Made by a program: the position numbers and the translations under genes. A DNA stretch of 64,000 nt from an uncultured Acidimicrobiales bacterium (GTDB taxonomy: Bacteria > Actinomycetota > Acidimicrobiia > Acidimicrobiales > SZUA-35), in assembly GCA_937922785.1 (NCBI GenBank), contig CALAJQ010000013.1:94311-158310 (forward strand), read 5' to 3'. Of this stretch, positions 1-7,999 are shown one piece after another. Position 1 is the stretch's first letter, and each line of letters opens with the position of its first letter. A model generated the notes under the pieces. The model did not search any database. It was not told the DNA's origin and saw only the letters and a list, made by a program, of their open reading frames with translations.

Positions 1-113
1 CCTCAGCAGCATCTGGTTCAACAACCATGGAAAAGAACTTGACCCGTCTGACAGTGGTGTTTGCCCTGATCTTCGGATTTTTGACGCTCTCCATGAGCTT
101 CGTGCTCAGCTAA
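1..113 (+). CDS. secG: SecG preprotein translocase subunit, C-terminal end (5' truncated)
   Basis: An open frame enters from the left window edge (first full codon at 3) and stops at TAA 111-113. The visible residues contain GSTTMEKNLTRLT followed by a hydrophobic segment ending MSFVLS. This matches the C-terminal half of actinobacterial SecG, where GST-x-x-EKNLDRLT precedes the second membrane helix. SecG is the small accessory subunit of the SecYEG channel in the cytoplasmic membrane. The ATG at 27 could be mistaken for the start of a 28-aa peptide, but the homology continues upstream of it. The family is usually about 75-80 aa, so roughly half is missing. The lipoprotein gene begins 25 bp downstream. 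The motif match is direct; family assignment is from memory. Confidence 0.8.
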   Translation, partial: SAASGSTTMEKNLTRLTVVFALIFGFLTLSMSFVLS

Positions 114-137
114 GACTTACACCCTAAATGCCGATGG

Positions 138-1649
138 GTGTTGGTGAATTGTTTGCGCGGAATGGCTGTGGCCTTAAGCCTTTGCCTTTTTGTAGCGGCC
201 TGTTCACATTCGGGCAGCGCCGAGCTAATTGATCCATCGCCGTTAGAAAATGTCGATGGAGACGATCGCCCGGCGACCCTCCCGTTCGAAGGTGTAGATG
301 TTGGCGGTGAGGTCCTTCGCCTGGCTCTTAAAAAGCCGGAGACGATTGATCCCGCCAAGGTCTCGCTTGTTGACCAGAGTGCAGTGATTGTTTCTGACCT
401 GATTTATGACGGGTTGGTTGAGGCGGTTGGAACTGAGGGGCGCCTGCGGCCGCAGCTGGCAACCGAATGGGAACACGCAGGCAACTTCAGCACGTGGACG
501 TTCAAGATCGATACGACAAGAATTACCCCCGAGCAGGTGAAGGCGAGCTTCGAACGCCTGGTGGCGAACAACCCGAACTCTGCGTCTGTTGCGATGCTGG
601 ATGAGATCTTTGGGGCTGCCGATGTGCGTGCCGGGTTTGTATCGAAAATCACTGGGATCACCGTGATTGACGAATCGACATTGGCGATAAGGCTGGTGCG
701 ACCTGACGCTGCGTTTCCGTGGTTGATGAGCGGGGTGAACTATTCGATAGTTGGCCCCGACGCCGCACCCACTGGCCGGTATTCGGTGGCTGCAGACAAC
801 GGGTCAACCCTGTTACTTGCGTCTGACGACTTGCCAGACGTTGGTATCACTTGGACTGCAGACGATCAGACGGCCCAGCAGTTGTTGGACGACGGGACAG
901 TCGATGGCGCTGTGATTGCCGACAACAACGATGGTAGGCCGCTTTCGATCACCCGTTTCCTAGTACTGAATGCCCAAGCTCCGGACCTGAAGTCAGTTGA
1001 CACGCGCAAGGCTGTACTTGCTGCTATCGACACCGGCGCGGTTCTATCCGAGGCGGCCTCGACCCTGTTGCCCGTTGACGGGGTGGCGGTCTCGAGCTTG
1101 GCCGGATGGCAAGCCGAAGCATGTGGAAAGGCTTGTGCGTTCGATCCCGAATTCTCCGAAGCCCGGCTTGAGGCAATTGGTTCTGAAATCGAGCTGACCA
1201 TTGGCTATTCGGGACTGAATGACGCCGAGCTGGCTGACGCAATTGCGGGCGACTTGGACGCTGTAGGTTTCAAGACTGAGGTAGTGCGTTACACGGCTGA
1301 AGAACTAGCAACGGGCATTGCCCAAGGCGAAGCCGAGATCTTTGCGTTCGGTTGGGCCGCACCCGGCCACTCGGTTGACTCGGTAGTTGACGCATTGTTC
1401 AATACGAGAAGTGAGCTGAACGTGGCCCGATTCTCTAGCAACGACGTGGACGAGTTACTGGCGGCCGCCTCGGGCTTGGCTGATGACACGCTTCGGTGGG
1501 CGTTGCTGCAGCAGGCTCACAGCAAGGCTCTCAGCCAGGCGGTTCTACTGCCGATCGGGGCGGCCAGAAACCACCTGGTTCTGCCTGAAGTGGCCAGCAA
1601 CTTCGCGGTGCGAGCCGATGGATCACTAGAGGTAAAAGCGGACCGCTAA
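138..1649 (+). CDS. Solute-binding lipoprotein of ABC peptide-transporter family (SBP_bac_5)
   Basis: A 503-aa exported lipoprotein. The N-terminus has a hydrophobic signal ending in the lipobox VAAC, with lipidated Cys22. The body fits family 5 oligopeptide/nickel-binding proteins: an early region with LIYDGLVEAVG, ATEWEHAG and FKID blocks, and a C-terminal lobe with FAFGWAAPG. Such proteins capture peptides or other solutes outside the membrane and hand them to an ABC permease, but no permease is nearby, so the ligand is unknown. Start is GTG 138; an in-frame ATG at 162 also leaves a usable signal peptide and neither has a strong ribosome site. It follows secG in the same direction and ends 44 bp before tRNA-Leu. 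It appears to be core chromosome. Confidence 0.75.
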   Translation: MLVNCLRGMAVALSLCLFVAACSHSGSAELIDPSPLENVDGDDRPATLPFEGVDVGGEVLRLALKKPETIDPAKVSLVDQSAVIVSDLIYDGLVEAVGTEGRLRPQLATEWEHAGNFSTWTFKIDTTRITPEQVKASFERLVANNPNSASVAMLDEIFGAADVRAGFVSKITGITVIDESTLAIRLVRPDAAFPWLMSGVNYSIVGPDAAPTGRYSVAADNGSTLLLASDDLPDVGITWTADDQTAQQLLDDGTVDGAVIADNNDGRPLSITRFLVLNAQAPDLKSVDTRKAVLAAIDTGAVLSEAASTLLPVDGVAVSSLAGWQAEACGKACAFDPEFSEARLEAIGSEIELTIGYSGLNDAELADAIAGDLDAVGFKTEVVRYTAEELATGIAQGEAEIFAFGWAAPGHSVDSVVDALFNTRSELNVARFSSNDVDELLAAASGLADDTLRWALLQQAHSKALSQAVLLPIGAARNHLVLPEVASNFAVRADGSLEVKADR

Positions 1650-1693
1650 CGGGTAATCCCGGGCTAGGATTGCTCAGTCGCAAGACAAGTCAC

Positions 1694-1777
1694 GTCGGAG
1701 TGGCGGAATTGGCAGACGCGCTAGCTTGAGGGGCTAGTGAGAGAAATCTCGTGCGGGTTCAAGTCCCGCCTCCGACA
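1694..1777 (+). tRNA. tRNA-Leu(GAG)
   Basis: Cloverleaf read by eye: acceptor GTCGGAG pairs with CTCCGAC (1770-1776), discriminator A1777. The anticodon stem CTAGC/GCTAG encloses loop TTGAGGG, giving anticodon GAG. The long variable arm (GAGAAATCTC) is typical of class II leucine tRNAs and the T-loop is GGTTCAAGTCC. CCA is not fully encoded. The gene is the insertion site of the satellite island: its anticodon-arm sequence recurs at 11919. The present 3' half was probably supplied by the element. Confidence 0.93.
1725..1739 (+). repeat. attL core inside tRNA-Leu anticodon arm
   Basis: CTTGAGGGGCTAGTG here is repeated exactly at 11919-11933. Sequence to its left differs between the two copies, and the variable arm to its right differs too, so crossover probably occurred in this block covering the anticodon loop and 3' anticodon stem. 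Confidence 0.8.
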
Positions 1778-1880
1778 CCGCCTTGACCAGGGGAAACACC
1801 GGTTTACCGTCACTAAACCCTTAAGTCACTAAGAGCCGAACCACAGCAGAAACCACAGTTTCCGTCTACCCTAGCCAACC

Positions 1881-2984
1881 ATGGCTTCATATCGTCTTGT
1901 AAATGGTCAGTGGGAAGCTCGGGTAAGCCTCGGGTTCTCGCCCGATGGTAAGCGTCGCACGATCTCGAAACGTTTCCCCTTGAAGCGGGAGGCTAGAGAG
2001 TGGGCCAACAAAACAGAGGTTAAGACTTCGAAGAATCTGTCACTAACCAAGACCGTGGCGGATCTCAGTAATGAACGGATGGCTTACCGTGCCGATGAAG
2101 GAATGTCTTCCGAACACCTGGCCAATGTCGAACGGTTCCACACAAACTGGATTGTGCCTTACTTGGGTCACCTCAAACTTTCGAAGGTCACCACAACAAC
2201 TTTACGCAAATGGTCGCAGTCAATGAAACAGGAGGGCCTCTCAGATAATCAGCGTAGGAAAGTAATCAATGAGCTTAAGGCCACGTTCAAACAGGCCGAG
2301 GCAGAGGGTCAGCTAGCGACGGACCCTGCACGTCACCTCAAGCCGCCTCGTGAACCCAAGCGTCCAGCCGAAGCACTCAACCCCGCTTACCTACCGGCTC
2401 TCTTAGGTTCTGAGGATGCACTTATGGCTCTTGCAGTAAGGATCTCCGTCGATACTGGCATGCGACGTAGTAACTTACTTGGCTTGAGGTTCTGTGACCT
2501 CGAAGGGCAGACGCTAAGGCTGGCGCTGAAAGTGGTTGAGGACAACGGCGCCAAAGTGTTACCTGGCTCTAAGACAGGCCAAGGGGTTCACTCTGTAATC
2601 GTTTCTGAGGACACCTCCGCAGCTATCGAAGCTTTCAGAAAGCAGCGGGAGCAGCTAGCGAACGGCGAGGGCGTAGAGCTTCACCGTGAAGCATTCATCA
2701 TCTCCAATTCGCTCGATCACGGCGAGCCTATGAGGCCTAGCGTGTTTTTCAATCGTTGGAGGCGGACGCTCAAGGCGTTGGACCTTCCGCCGCTGCAATT
2801 CAAGTCAATTCGTCATCTGACAGCGAGTAGGTTGCTCCAGGCTGGGATTGATCCAGCGACTATTGCGGAGAGGCTCGGCCACAGTGTTGATGTCCTTTTA
2901 TCGACTTATGCGCACGTCCTACCGGGCCGTGAGAGCGAAGCAGCCTCAATTATGAGTGATCTTATGAAGCCGGATGCTGTTTAA
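1881..2984 (+). CDS. int: Tyrosine site-specific integrase of the satellite
   Basis: A 367-aa tyrosine recombinase that inserts and excises the island at tRNA-Leu. Residues ~5-60 form the arm-type binding domain (GKRRTISKRFP), ~60-155 the SAM-like core-binding domain, and ~165-360 the catalytic domain. Catalytic residues visible are Arg195 (DTGMRRSNLLGL), Arg311 (SIRHLTASRLL), His334 (RLGHS) and nucleophile Tyr343 (STYAHVLPG). The usual first His of the HxLRH box is replaced (KSIRH), a known variation. Start is ATG 1881, 104 bp past the tRNA, as expected for an integrase beside its attachment site. Its 3' end overlaps the convergent excisionase gene by 23 bp. Confidence 0.93.
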   Translation: MASYRLVNGQWEARVSLGFSPDGKRRTISKRFPLKREAREWANKTEVKTSKNLSLTKTVADLSNERMAYRADEGMSSEHLANVERFHTNWIVPYLGHLKLSKVTTTTLRKWSQSMKQEGLSDNQRRKVINELKATFKQAEAEGQLATDPARHLKPPREPKRPAEALNPAYLPALLGSEDALMALAVRISVDTGMRRSNLLGLRFCDLEGQTLRLALKVVEDNGAKVLPGSKTGQGVHSVIVSEDTSAAIEAFRKQREQLANGEGVELHREAFIISNSLDHGEPMRPSVFFNRWRRTLKALDLPPLQFKSIRHLTASRLLQAGIDPATIAERLGHSVDVLLSTYAHVLPGRESEAASIMSDLMKPDAV

Positions 2985-3204
2985 CGAAACGCTCCAACTC
3001 GCTCTTGGTGAACTGTGTTCGCTTCAAACCATGGCCATTGAAGGGTTTTAGTTTCTTGTCGCTAACTAGTCGGTGAATGCTTGGCTCTGAGAGGTTCAAC
3101 ACTTGAGCCGCTTCACTCACGCTGTACAGCAACGGCTCTCGAAGCTCCGCAGCGATTAGCACCGCTAAATCCTTTTTGTCTCGATCCGAGAGTGAAAGCT
3201 CCAT
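2962..3204 (-). CDS. Excisionase-like helix-turn-helix protein
   Basis: An 80-aa protein. Residues ~26-72 are a MerR/excisionase-type winged helix: LYSVSEAAQVLNLSEPSIHR, then VSDKKLKPF and a basic tail with FTKSELERFVKQ. This fold is used by recombination directionality factors that bend attachment sites and bias integrase toward excision. The N-terminal ~20 residues are charged and helical. Its location antisense to and overlapping the 3' end of the integrase supports that role. It could also act as a small transcriptional regulator of the leftward genes. It lies 5 bp after the HNH gene stop on the same strand. Confidence 0.75.
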   Translation of the reverse strand: MELSLSDRDKKDLAVLIAAELREPLLYSVSEAAQVLNLSEPSIHRLVSDKKLKPFNGHGLKRTQFTKSELERFVKQHPAS

Positions 3205-3209
3205 GGCGC

Positions 3210-3743
3210 TTATGCGGCTTCGCTTTGCACTGGGATATTTTGCGGCTCAAACCAGCTCCATTTGCGGCCGATCTGGATTTCCGAGATGGTCGCTTGATCA
3301 ACGCCGAACGTCTCGGCAAGTTTCTGTTGAGTCTGGACACCTCGCAGATCACGAATCGCTCTCACATTGTCTTCGGTGAGTTTGTTGGCGCCGTTTCGCT
3401 CGCCCCGGTTAGTCGTCCCATGTTCGATTTTGTCGGCATGGTTTTCCGCACTCGTGGCCCACCTCAGATGACGCTTATTAACGCACGCTCTAACGCCGCA
3501 CGAGTGCGCCGCATCTGTCTTGTCCGGTGGGCAAGGCCCGTGCGCTTTCTCACAAATCCAGCGATGGCCCCTGACCACCTTGCCACCCACCTGCACGTGG
3601 GCATAGCCTGGACTGTCCAAACCGAACGGCCAAATAATACACTCGTCACGCTCCCAAAAAAGCACCTCATAGAGAAAGCCAATAGCCTCACCGTGCTTTG
3701 CCCGTCGTTTCTTCGATCTGATTTTCTCTGCCATGTAGGCCAT
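3210..3743 (-). CDS. HNH endonuclease with C-terminal HTH (copy A)
   Basis: A 177-aa protein. Residues ~30-110 are an HNH_3-type nuclease: IIWPFG, GHRWICEKAHGP, then AHSCGVRACVNKRHLRWAT and a following EN. Residues ~120-165 form a HTH of the kind seen in homing endonucleases (QQKLAETFGVDQATISEIQ). HNH enzymes of this group cut DNA and spread themselves or, in phages, act near cos packaging. A close paralogue in the opposite orientation lies at 8288-8902; the last ~60 residues are nearly identical. An in-frame ATG at 3734 is an alternative start. About 225 bp of gene-free sequence precedes it. Role in this island is inferred only. Confidence 0.78.
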   Translation of the reverse strand: MAYMAEKIRSKKRRAKHGEAIGFLYEVLFWERDECIIWPFGLDSPGYAHVQVGGKVVRGHRWICEKAHGPCPPDKTDAAHSCGVRACVNKRHLRWATSAENHADKIEHGTTNRGERNGANKLTEDNVRAIRDLRGVQTQQKLAETFGVDQATISEIQIGRKWSWFEPQNIPVQSEAA

Positions 3744-3969
3744 CGTTAACAGGGCACTTGTCAGAAACGCTCAGTACGAATTCTTGTGGAACCTGGGCAG
3801 TCACGCCCAAGCCACTAGGCCTTTTTGAACCAGTTGACCGGCTTTAAGGCCCTGCACGAAAGTGGCCTAATGTGTGCCGCTAAATCCGTTGGGAAGCTCT
3901 CAGAATGGCTTAGATCGGCTCTAGTGGCACATTCTGCAGCATTCTGGATGCTGGATTAGCAAGGATGGC

Positions 3970-4254
3970 CTAGGAGTGAGCCTCGACAAAGATCGTTGCG
4001 CCCGATGGCGAGGATGTAAACGAAATCTCTGGGTTGTCCGAAGCCCACGGTAAGTAGATCGTCCTCTGCTCGTAGTGCCCAAGGCAGATGGTTGATGAGT
4101 CGTTACCGAGGCGGTCCACTGGCTCATTCACTGAGAGAAAGACCATCGACATGTCGAGATTGGTCACGACCAACTTTTTGCACCTGGCCATTTGGAAGGT
4201 GGCTGTAACTACGGCATCGGTTTCGGCTTCTAAGCGTTTCGACTGAATCGCCAT
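3970..4254 (-). CDS. Small beta-rich protein, paralogue of upstream gene
   Basis: A 94-aa protein of unknown function. It is rich in Val, Thr and Ser with alternating hydrophobics (KKLVVTNLD, TIYLPWAS, GATIFVEAHS), suggesting an all-beta fold with no membrane segment. It aligns along most of its length with the 93-aa product just upstream: both have a mid TV(T/V)-L block, a central R-x-I block before the last third, and end in G-x-(I/V)-F-(I/V)-E. It starts 2 bp after the previous stop, so it is the third gene of a protease-beta-beta operon. Genes next to HK97 proteases are often capsid decoration or head-completion proteins; that role is only a guess here. Confidence 0.55.
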   Translation of the reverse strand: MAIQSKRLEAETDAVVTATFQMARCKKLVVTNLDMSMVFLSVNEPVDRLGNDSSTICLGHYEQRTIYLPWASDNPEISFTSSPSGATIFVEAHS

Positions 4255-4256
4255 GG

Positions 4257-4538
4257 TTACTCGACCTCAATAAAGACGTAGCCGACTGGACCGCTTGTGT
4301 CCGAGACGACCTTAAACGTAAGCCGGTTGGTAGTGGGGATCTTTATAGTGCGCCCCTGGCCCGAAGTGATCATGTAAGACCTTCCCGCCCCGAACGCCTC
4401 GGGATCGGAGCCATCAACAGTAAAAAATGTTCCGGCCCCTGAGAGGCAAGTCACGGTTACTCGATCAAATCCGGTGCCCTCGATAACTTCTGTAGCGATC
4501 TCGCCTTTTTCTAGTAAGGGAATTCTTTGTGAGCGCAT
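4257..4538 (-). CDS. Small beta-rich protein next to prohead protease
   Basis: A 93-aa predicted all-beta protein (DRVTVTCLSGAGTFFTVDG, GRTIKIPTTNRLTFKV, GYVFIEVE). No known family recognised. It lies 4 bp downstream of the prohead protease and 2 bp upstream of a paralogue, all on the minus strand, so the three are surely co-transcribed. Context points to a virion part such as a capsid decoration or stabilising protein. The tandem duplication suggests the two copies form related but different sites on a particle, which is inference. There is no signal peptide, cysteine pair or transmembrane segment. Confidence 0.6.
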   Translation of the reverse strand: MRSQRIPLLEKGEIATEVIEGTGFDRVTVTCLSGAGTFFTVDGSDPEAFGAGRSYMITSGQGRTIKIPTTNRLTFKVVSDTSGPVGYVFIEVE

Positions 4539-4542
4539 GGCC

Positions 4543-5166
4543 TTACCGACCCAACAAAAGTAAGGCCGCTGTGCTTAACGAGCTTGGAATCTCAGAACGG
4601 ATCGCAGCCGCAAGCTTGGAACGCAGCCCCACGTCAGTTTGCGGATAGGCCGCAAACGTGACAGCGCTAACGTCATACAAGCGGCCAATCTTCTTGATCT
4701 TACGAAGATCCATTCCCTTGAAGTCTCCGTCATCTTTAATCACTGACCAGGACTCCTCGGCAATACTGAAACTAAAACTCATGGCGTTAACGTCCCCTCG
4801 CCTTACTAGTTCCATGAGGTCGTTACCTGCAGTCGTGTTAGCGATACTTGCGTCAAACCGGAGGCCCCGCTCATCGACTGAAAGGGTGAGCGTGTTACTT
4901 GAGGTCCTGGCCATGGGTGATCCTTTATGGTCCATAAGAAAAACCACGTCGTCTTGAAGGCAGTTTTCGAAGGCGCCGAATTCGACTACTTCAACAAAGC
5001 TGTTTGGCCCTTCCCCGATGATGGTGGGTTGACCGATGACTGCAGCGTGACCGGCTAGGCGCCTGTTGGCGCTTGAAGCGTCTGTTGCGACCGCTGGCTT
5101 ACTTTCATTACTGAAGGCAAAAGCTCGTTGTAAGCGTTCTGTGGTTCTTAAATCTGTTGTGTTCAT
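4543..5166 (-). CDS. HK97-family prohead protease (peptidase S78)
   Basis: A 207-aa capsid maturation protease that cleaves the delta domain of the major capsid protein and itself during shell assembly. Diagnostic blocks: FGAFENCL, LMDHKGSPMART with catalytic His80, LSVDERGLRFDASI, RRGDVNAMSFSFS with nucleophile Ser130, and LYDVSAVTFAAYPQTDV. The frame is open to 5202, but ATG 5166 is preferred because AAGGA lies 8 nt before it. It heads a minus-strand operon with two beta-rich genes. Its substrate, the capsid gene, is 5 kb away on the other strand, an unusual split since the two are normally adjacent. Confidence 0.9.
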   Translation of the reverse strand: MNTTDLRTTERLQRAFAFSNESKPAVATDASSANRRLAGHAAVIGQPTIIGEGPNSFVEVVEFGAFENCLQDDVVFLMDHKGSPMARTSSNTLTLSVDERGLRFDASIANTTAGNDLMELVRRGDVNAMSFSFSIAEESWSVIKDDGDFKGMDLRKIKKIGRLYDVSAVTFAAYPQTDVGLRSKLAAAIRSEIPSSLSTAALLLLGR

Positions 5167-5327
5167 CTCGGAATTCCTTGTTTGGGAGGTGTTAAACCCC
5201 ATTGTAGCACTGCAACAACAAGCAGATAACAGCGTGTGGTACGATTACGCTAGTGGCGGTGTTGTTGAATGATCTACTGTCACCAACTAACAGGTTGTTA
5301 GTTGTTTTAGCAGTAAGGAAATTCATA
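5167..5327. promoter_or_regulatory. Divergent control region with palindromic operator
   Basis: This 161-bp gap separates the leftward protease operon from the rightward regulator/replication operon. It contains the perfect inverted repeat CAACTAAC-AGGTT-GTTAGTTG (5284-5304), an 8-5-8 dyad typical of a phage repressor operator. It lies 24 bp before the start of the HTH gene, whose ribosome site AAGGAAA precedes ATG 5328. The likely binder is that HTH protein. No sigma-70 boxes are obvious enough to assign. Confidence 0.55.
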
Positions 5328-5618
5328 ATGAAAAAGTTGTACAAGCAGCCGATTTGCCAAGTACTTGAAAACCAAGGGATCGGTCTTACCGAACTAGCCC
5401 GTGCGCTAGGTGTCACGATTGACACGATCCAAAATTGGGCATACTCCAAGTGCACAATCACGGATCTTGACGCAAGGCTTTTGTCTGAGTATCTAGAGGT
5501 GCCCGTGCCCGCATTGTTCGAAGCGGGCGCCATCCGTAAGGCCACAAAAATCGATCCCGAGACCATGAGGGCCGCTAAGGCCGCTCGCCTTGCTCGTGCA
5601 GAGAGTGAGGCCGCATAA
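5328..5618 (+). CDS. XRE-like HTH regulator
   Basis: A 96-aa DNA-binding protein. Residues ~8-60 form a Cro/CI-like helix-turn-helix: ENQGIGLTELARALGVTIDT then NWAYSKCTITDLDARLLSEY. The C-terminal tail is Ala/Arg-rich (RAAKAARLARAESEAA) and may be a helical dimerisation arm. ATG 5328 is chosen over an upstream in-frame codon at 5253 because AAGGAAA sits in the right place. It probably controls the divergent region through the 5284-5304 dyad and sets the switch between dormancy and replication. Its stop codon overlaps the primase start (TAATG), so the two are translationally coupled. Confidence 0.75.
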   Translation: MKKLYKQPICQVLENQGIGLTELARALGVTIDTIQNWAYSKCTITDLDARLLSEYLEVPVPALFEAGAIRKATKIDPETMRAAKAARLARAESEAA

Positions 5619-7999
5619 TGGCTGGCCCCGAAAAAGATGAAAACCCCCCAAATTGGGGGGCTTTCACAAAGGAAGTTGCGGATGAAGACACAACACGGAG
5701 CGAGTCAAGCAAAACAAGCTCTTCTGTTAGTCTAGCACAGTCCTCAACAGATATCGACAACCCTGGCCAAGAAGCCTCTGGGGCGATTTACTCGGAAGCA
5801 TGGCGGAACGCAAAATCCATGGCTCACGGCCCCGAACTGACCGTTTTTCCAGTGCACTACCCGGTCGGTTCGGAGCTAGAGCACTGCTCGTGCAGAAAGA
5901 AAAACTGCCCCAACATCGGCAAACATCCCGCTGTCCAAAGCTGGAAAAAAGACGCATCGGCCGACCTAGGGCAGATCTCGGAATGGGCTTACAGCCACCA
6001 ATACCACAACTACGGAGTAGCACTAGAAGGCCACACGGTTCTCGACGTAGACGCACGCAACGGTGGCTTGGAGTCTTGGGAACGCCTCAAAACCGAGGTT
6101 GCCATCCCCGAAACCTTCACCGTGAGGACTGGCGGCACCGACGCTGAAGGGCGGCACGGTTTCCATGCCTACTTCAAGGGTGAGATGTCCGGCAAAGAGC
6201 TAGACGGCTTCCCAGGTGTCGACATCAAGTCCGGTGCTGGCGCATACGTAGTCGGCCCAGGTTCGACGCACGCTAGCGGCAACCTCTATGAGGTAATCCT
6301 CAACAGCGATGGCCAGACGAAACTACCTGCAGAGCTTCCCGAGGCCATAAGGGCCTTGCAAGGCTCAAGCCGTAACGGCTCAATCCCCAGCGTTACTTCT
6401 GGCTCCGCCTCGGTCGGTGTTGTTTGGGACGGTGACCCCGAATTTGATGAAGCCGAATTTCTGGCAAGGATTCAGCCCGTCGGTAAAGGCGAACGAGACA
6501 TACACCTAACCCGGATGGTTGGCGCCTGGTGGTCGAACACAACCAAAACGGACCGGGCCGACATAGAAAACGTCATCTGGCAAATGGCCACCATCATTTG
6601 GGGTGATGGAGTCCACAAAGAGATAACCGACGAAATAGTTTCAGGCAAAGCCGCACAAGTCGCGAAATGGCCCAAGACCACGCCTGGCGACACAACGGAC
6701 AGAATCCATGAACGCATACCGAACCTTCCCGATTCAGTTTGGGAGGCAACCCCAGTTCTTCGACAGATCAAAAACTTTGCTCGAAGCCGGTTGGTATCGG
6801 CCGATTCCGTTCTCGGAGCTGTACTCGCCCGTGTCGCCTACCTAACACCTCCCGAGTATCAAACACCGCCATATGTTGGGGGTAACGGTTCATACAACTA
6901 CATCGTCGGAATGGTCGGACCTCCTGGCGCCGGGAAAAGCGGAACGCTTAACGCAGCCCGCGATTTCATGTCCAATGTCGATGACGAACCCAACGGGATC
7001 GCCGGGCTTTCACCATCCACTGGCCAAGGGCAGATGGAGGCATATCTCGGCCCTATAGAGACCATAGAAACAATTTACGGTCCTAAAGAGGTGCGGAAAA
7101 TGGCGTACGAGCGAGTCCTATTCCAAGCCGACGAAGGCCAAACTTTGGATAAGCTCAGTTCTCAACCCGGATCTATTCTTCTAGAAACAATCCGGTCGTT
7201 CTGGTCCGGTGGTGACGTAGGAACGCAGAACGCAAGCAAGGATCGTAACCGTTTCATTGAGGCGCACACATACCGCTATGCGTTGATCGTCGGATTCCAG
7301 CCACTTAAAGCATCGGCCATAATCGCAGATGTCGATGCGGGAACGCCGCAACGGTTTACGTGGTTCGCAGCAAGCGACCCCAAAATGAGGGGTCACGTAA
7401 GTGACGGCCCGGACGGCATCCTTGAAGGCTGGGTTCCGCCACCTCGCAGGGCCGTCCCGGTAGTTCTCACTTATCCAACAAAAGTTGGCGAGCTAGTGAA
7501 GGCGCAACGCATCGACTCAGGAACAGGGGATGTTTGGTTAGATAACTTCGAAGCGCACCGGTTGATGATGCGGATCAAGACAGCGGGGCTGTTGGCCTTG
7601 CTGCACTGTGAAACGACCGTTTCGGATGAGCTTTGGGATCTGTCCGGCGTGATTATTGAGAACAGTTTCCAGATTCTCAAATACATGCTGAAGGTCCAAG
7701 GCGCCGACCGTAAACGTTCCGAAGAGGCGACCATCGGGCGTAAAGCCCGTGAGGCCGTAGCACTGGAGGACGCCTTAGAAGAGCGTCAAATCTCGAAGCA
7801 TGAAAAGGCGTGCGCCAGCATGGCCAAACATATCGCCGAAAGATCCAAGAAGCTGGGCCGGGCGCTCGACCCCACAGAATGTAAAAACGCCACCTCTTCC
7901 CGTGACCGGAAACACGCCAAGATCGGCCAAGCCCGTGAGTGGGGTTTAGCTAACGGTGTTTTGGTCAAAGAAAAGGGGAAGTTCCGTGCCGCAGCTTAG
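5618..7999 (+). CDS. Bifunctional prim-pol primase with C-terminal ATPase (replication initiator)
   Basis: A 793-aa protein. After a polar N-terminal ~60 residues comes an AEP prim-pol domain (~65-240): putative zinc knot C90-S-C92, C97, GKHP; metal-binding Asp143 and Asp145 in VLDVDARNGG; GFHAYF and VDIKSGAGAYVVGPGS. The middle carries a P-loop GPPGAGKS (~434-441) and an acidic block LFQADEGQ, as in DUF3987-type ATPase/helicase modules. The C-terminal ~120 residues look like a winged-helix region. Such fusions prime and unwind DNA for plasmids, prophages and satellites, so this should be the island's replication protein. It is coupled to the regulator upstream, and a cluster of GGGGGGAC boxes that may be its origin starts at its stop codon. 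Confidence 0.88.
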   Translation: MAGPEKDENPPNWGAFTKEVADEDTTRSESSKTSSSVSLAQSSTDIDNPGQEASGAIYSEAWRNAKSMAHGPELTVFPVHYPVGSELEHCSCRKKNCPNIGKHPAVQSWKKDASADLGQISEWAYSHQYHNYGVALEGHTVLDVDARNGGLESWERLKTEVAIPETFTVRTGGTDAEGRHGFHAYFKGEMSGKELDGFPGVDIKSGAGAYVVGPGSTHASGNLYEVILNSDGQTKLPAELPEAIRALQGSSRNGSIPSVTSGSASVGVVWDGDPEFDEAEFLARIQPVGKGERDIHLTRMVGAWWSNTTKTDRADIENVIWQMATIIWGDGVHKEITDEIVSGKAAQVAKWPKTTPGDTTDRIHERIPNLPDSVWEATPVLRQIKNFARSRLVSADSVLGAVLARVAYLTPPEYQTPPYVGGNGSYNYIVGMVGPPGAGKSGTLNAARDFMSNVDDEPNGIAGLSPSTGQGQMEAYLGPIETIETIYGPKEVRKMAYERVLFQADEGQTLDKLSSQPGSILLETIRSFWSGGDVGTQNASKDRNRFIEAHTYRYALIVGFQPLKASAIIADVDAGTPQRFTWFAASDPKMRGHVSDGPDGILEGWVPPPRRAVPVVLTYPTKVGELVKAQRIDSGTGDVWLDNFEAHRLMMRIKTAGLLALLHCETTVSDELWDLSGVIIENSFQILKYMLKVQGADRKRSEEATIGRKAREAVALEDALEERQISKHEKACASMAKHIAERSKKLGRALDPTECKNATSSRDRKHAKIGQAREWGLANGVLVKEKGKFRAAA
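5638..5666 (+). promoter_or_regulatory. Strong hairpin within the first codons of the primase gene
   Basis: C6 at 5644-5649 and G6 at 5655-5660 flank AAATT, and the outer TGAAA/TTTCA extends the pairing after one mismatch on each side. In mRNA this would be a very stable stem-loop 20 nt after the ATG. It could slow translation or act as an attenuator, or be a seventh-type G-run site for the replication protein. No T-tract follows, so a simple terminator is less likely. Confidence 0.45.

Noticed and set aside
27..113. A separate 28-aa membrane peptide starting at ATG 27
   Set aside because: The same frame is open to the window edge and the residues before ATG continue the SecG similarity, so it is the end of secG.
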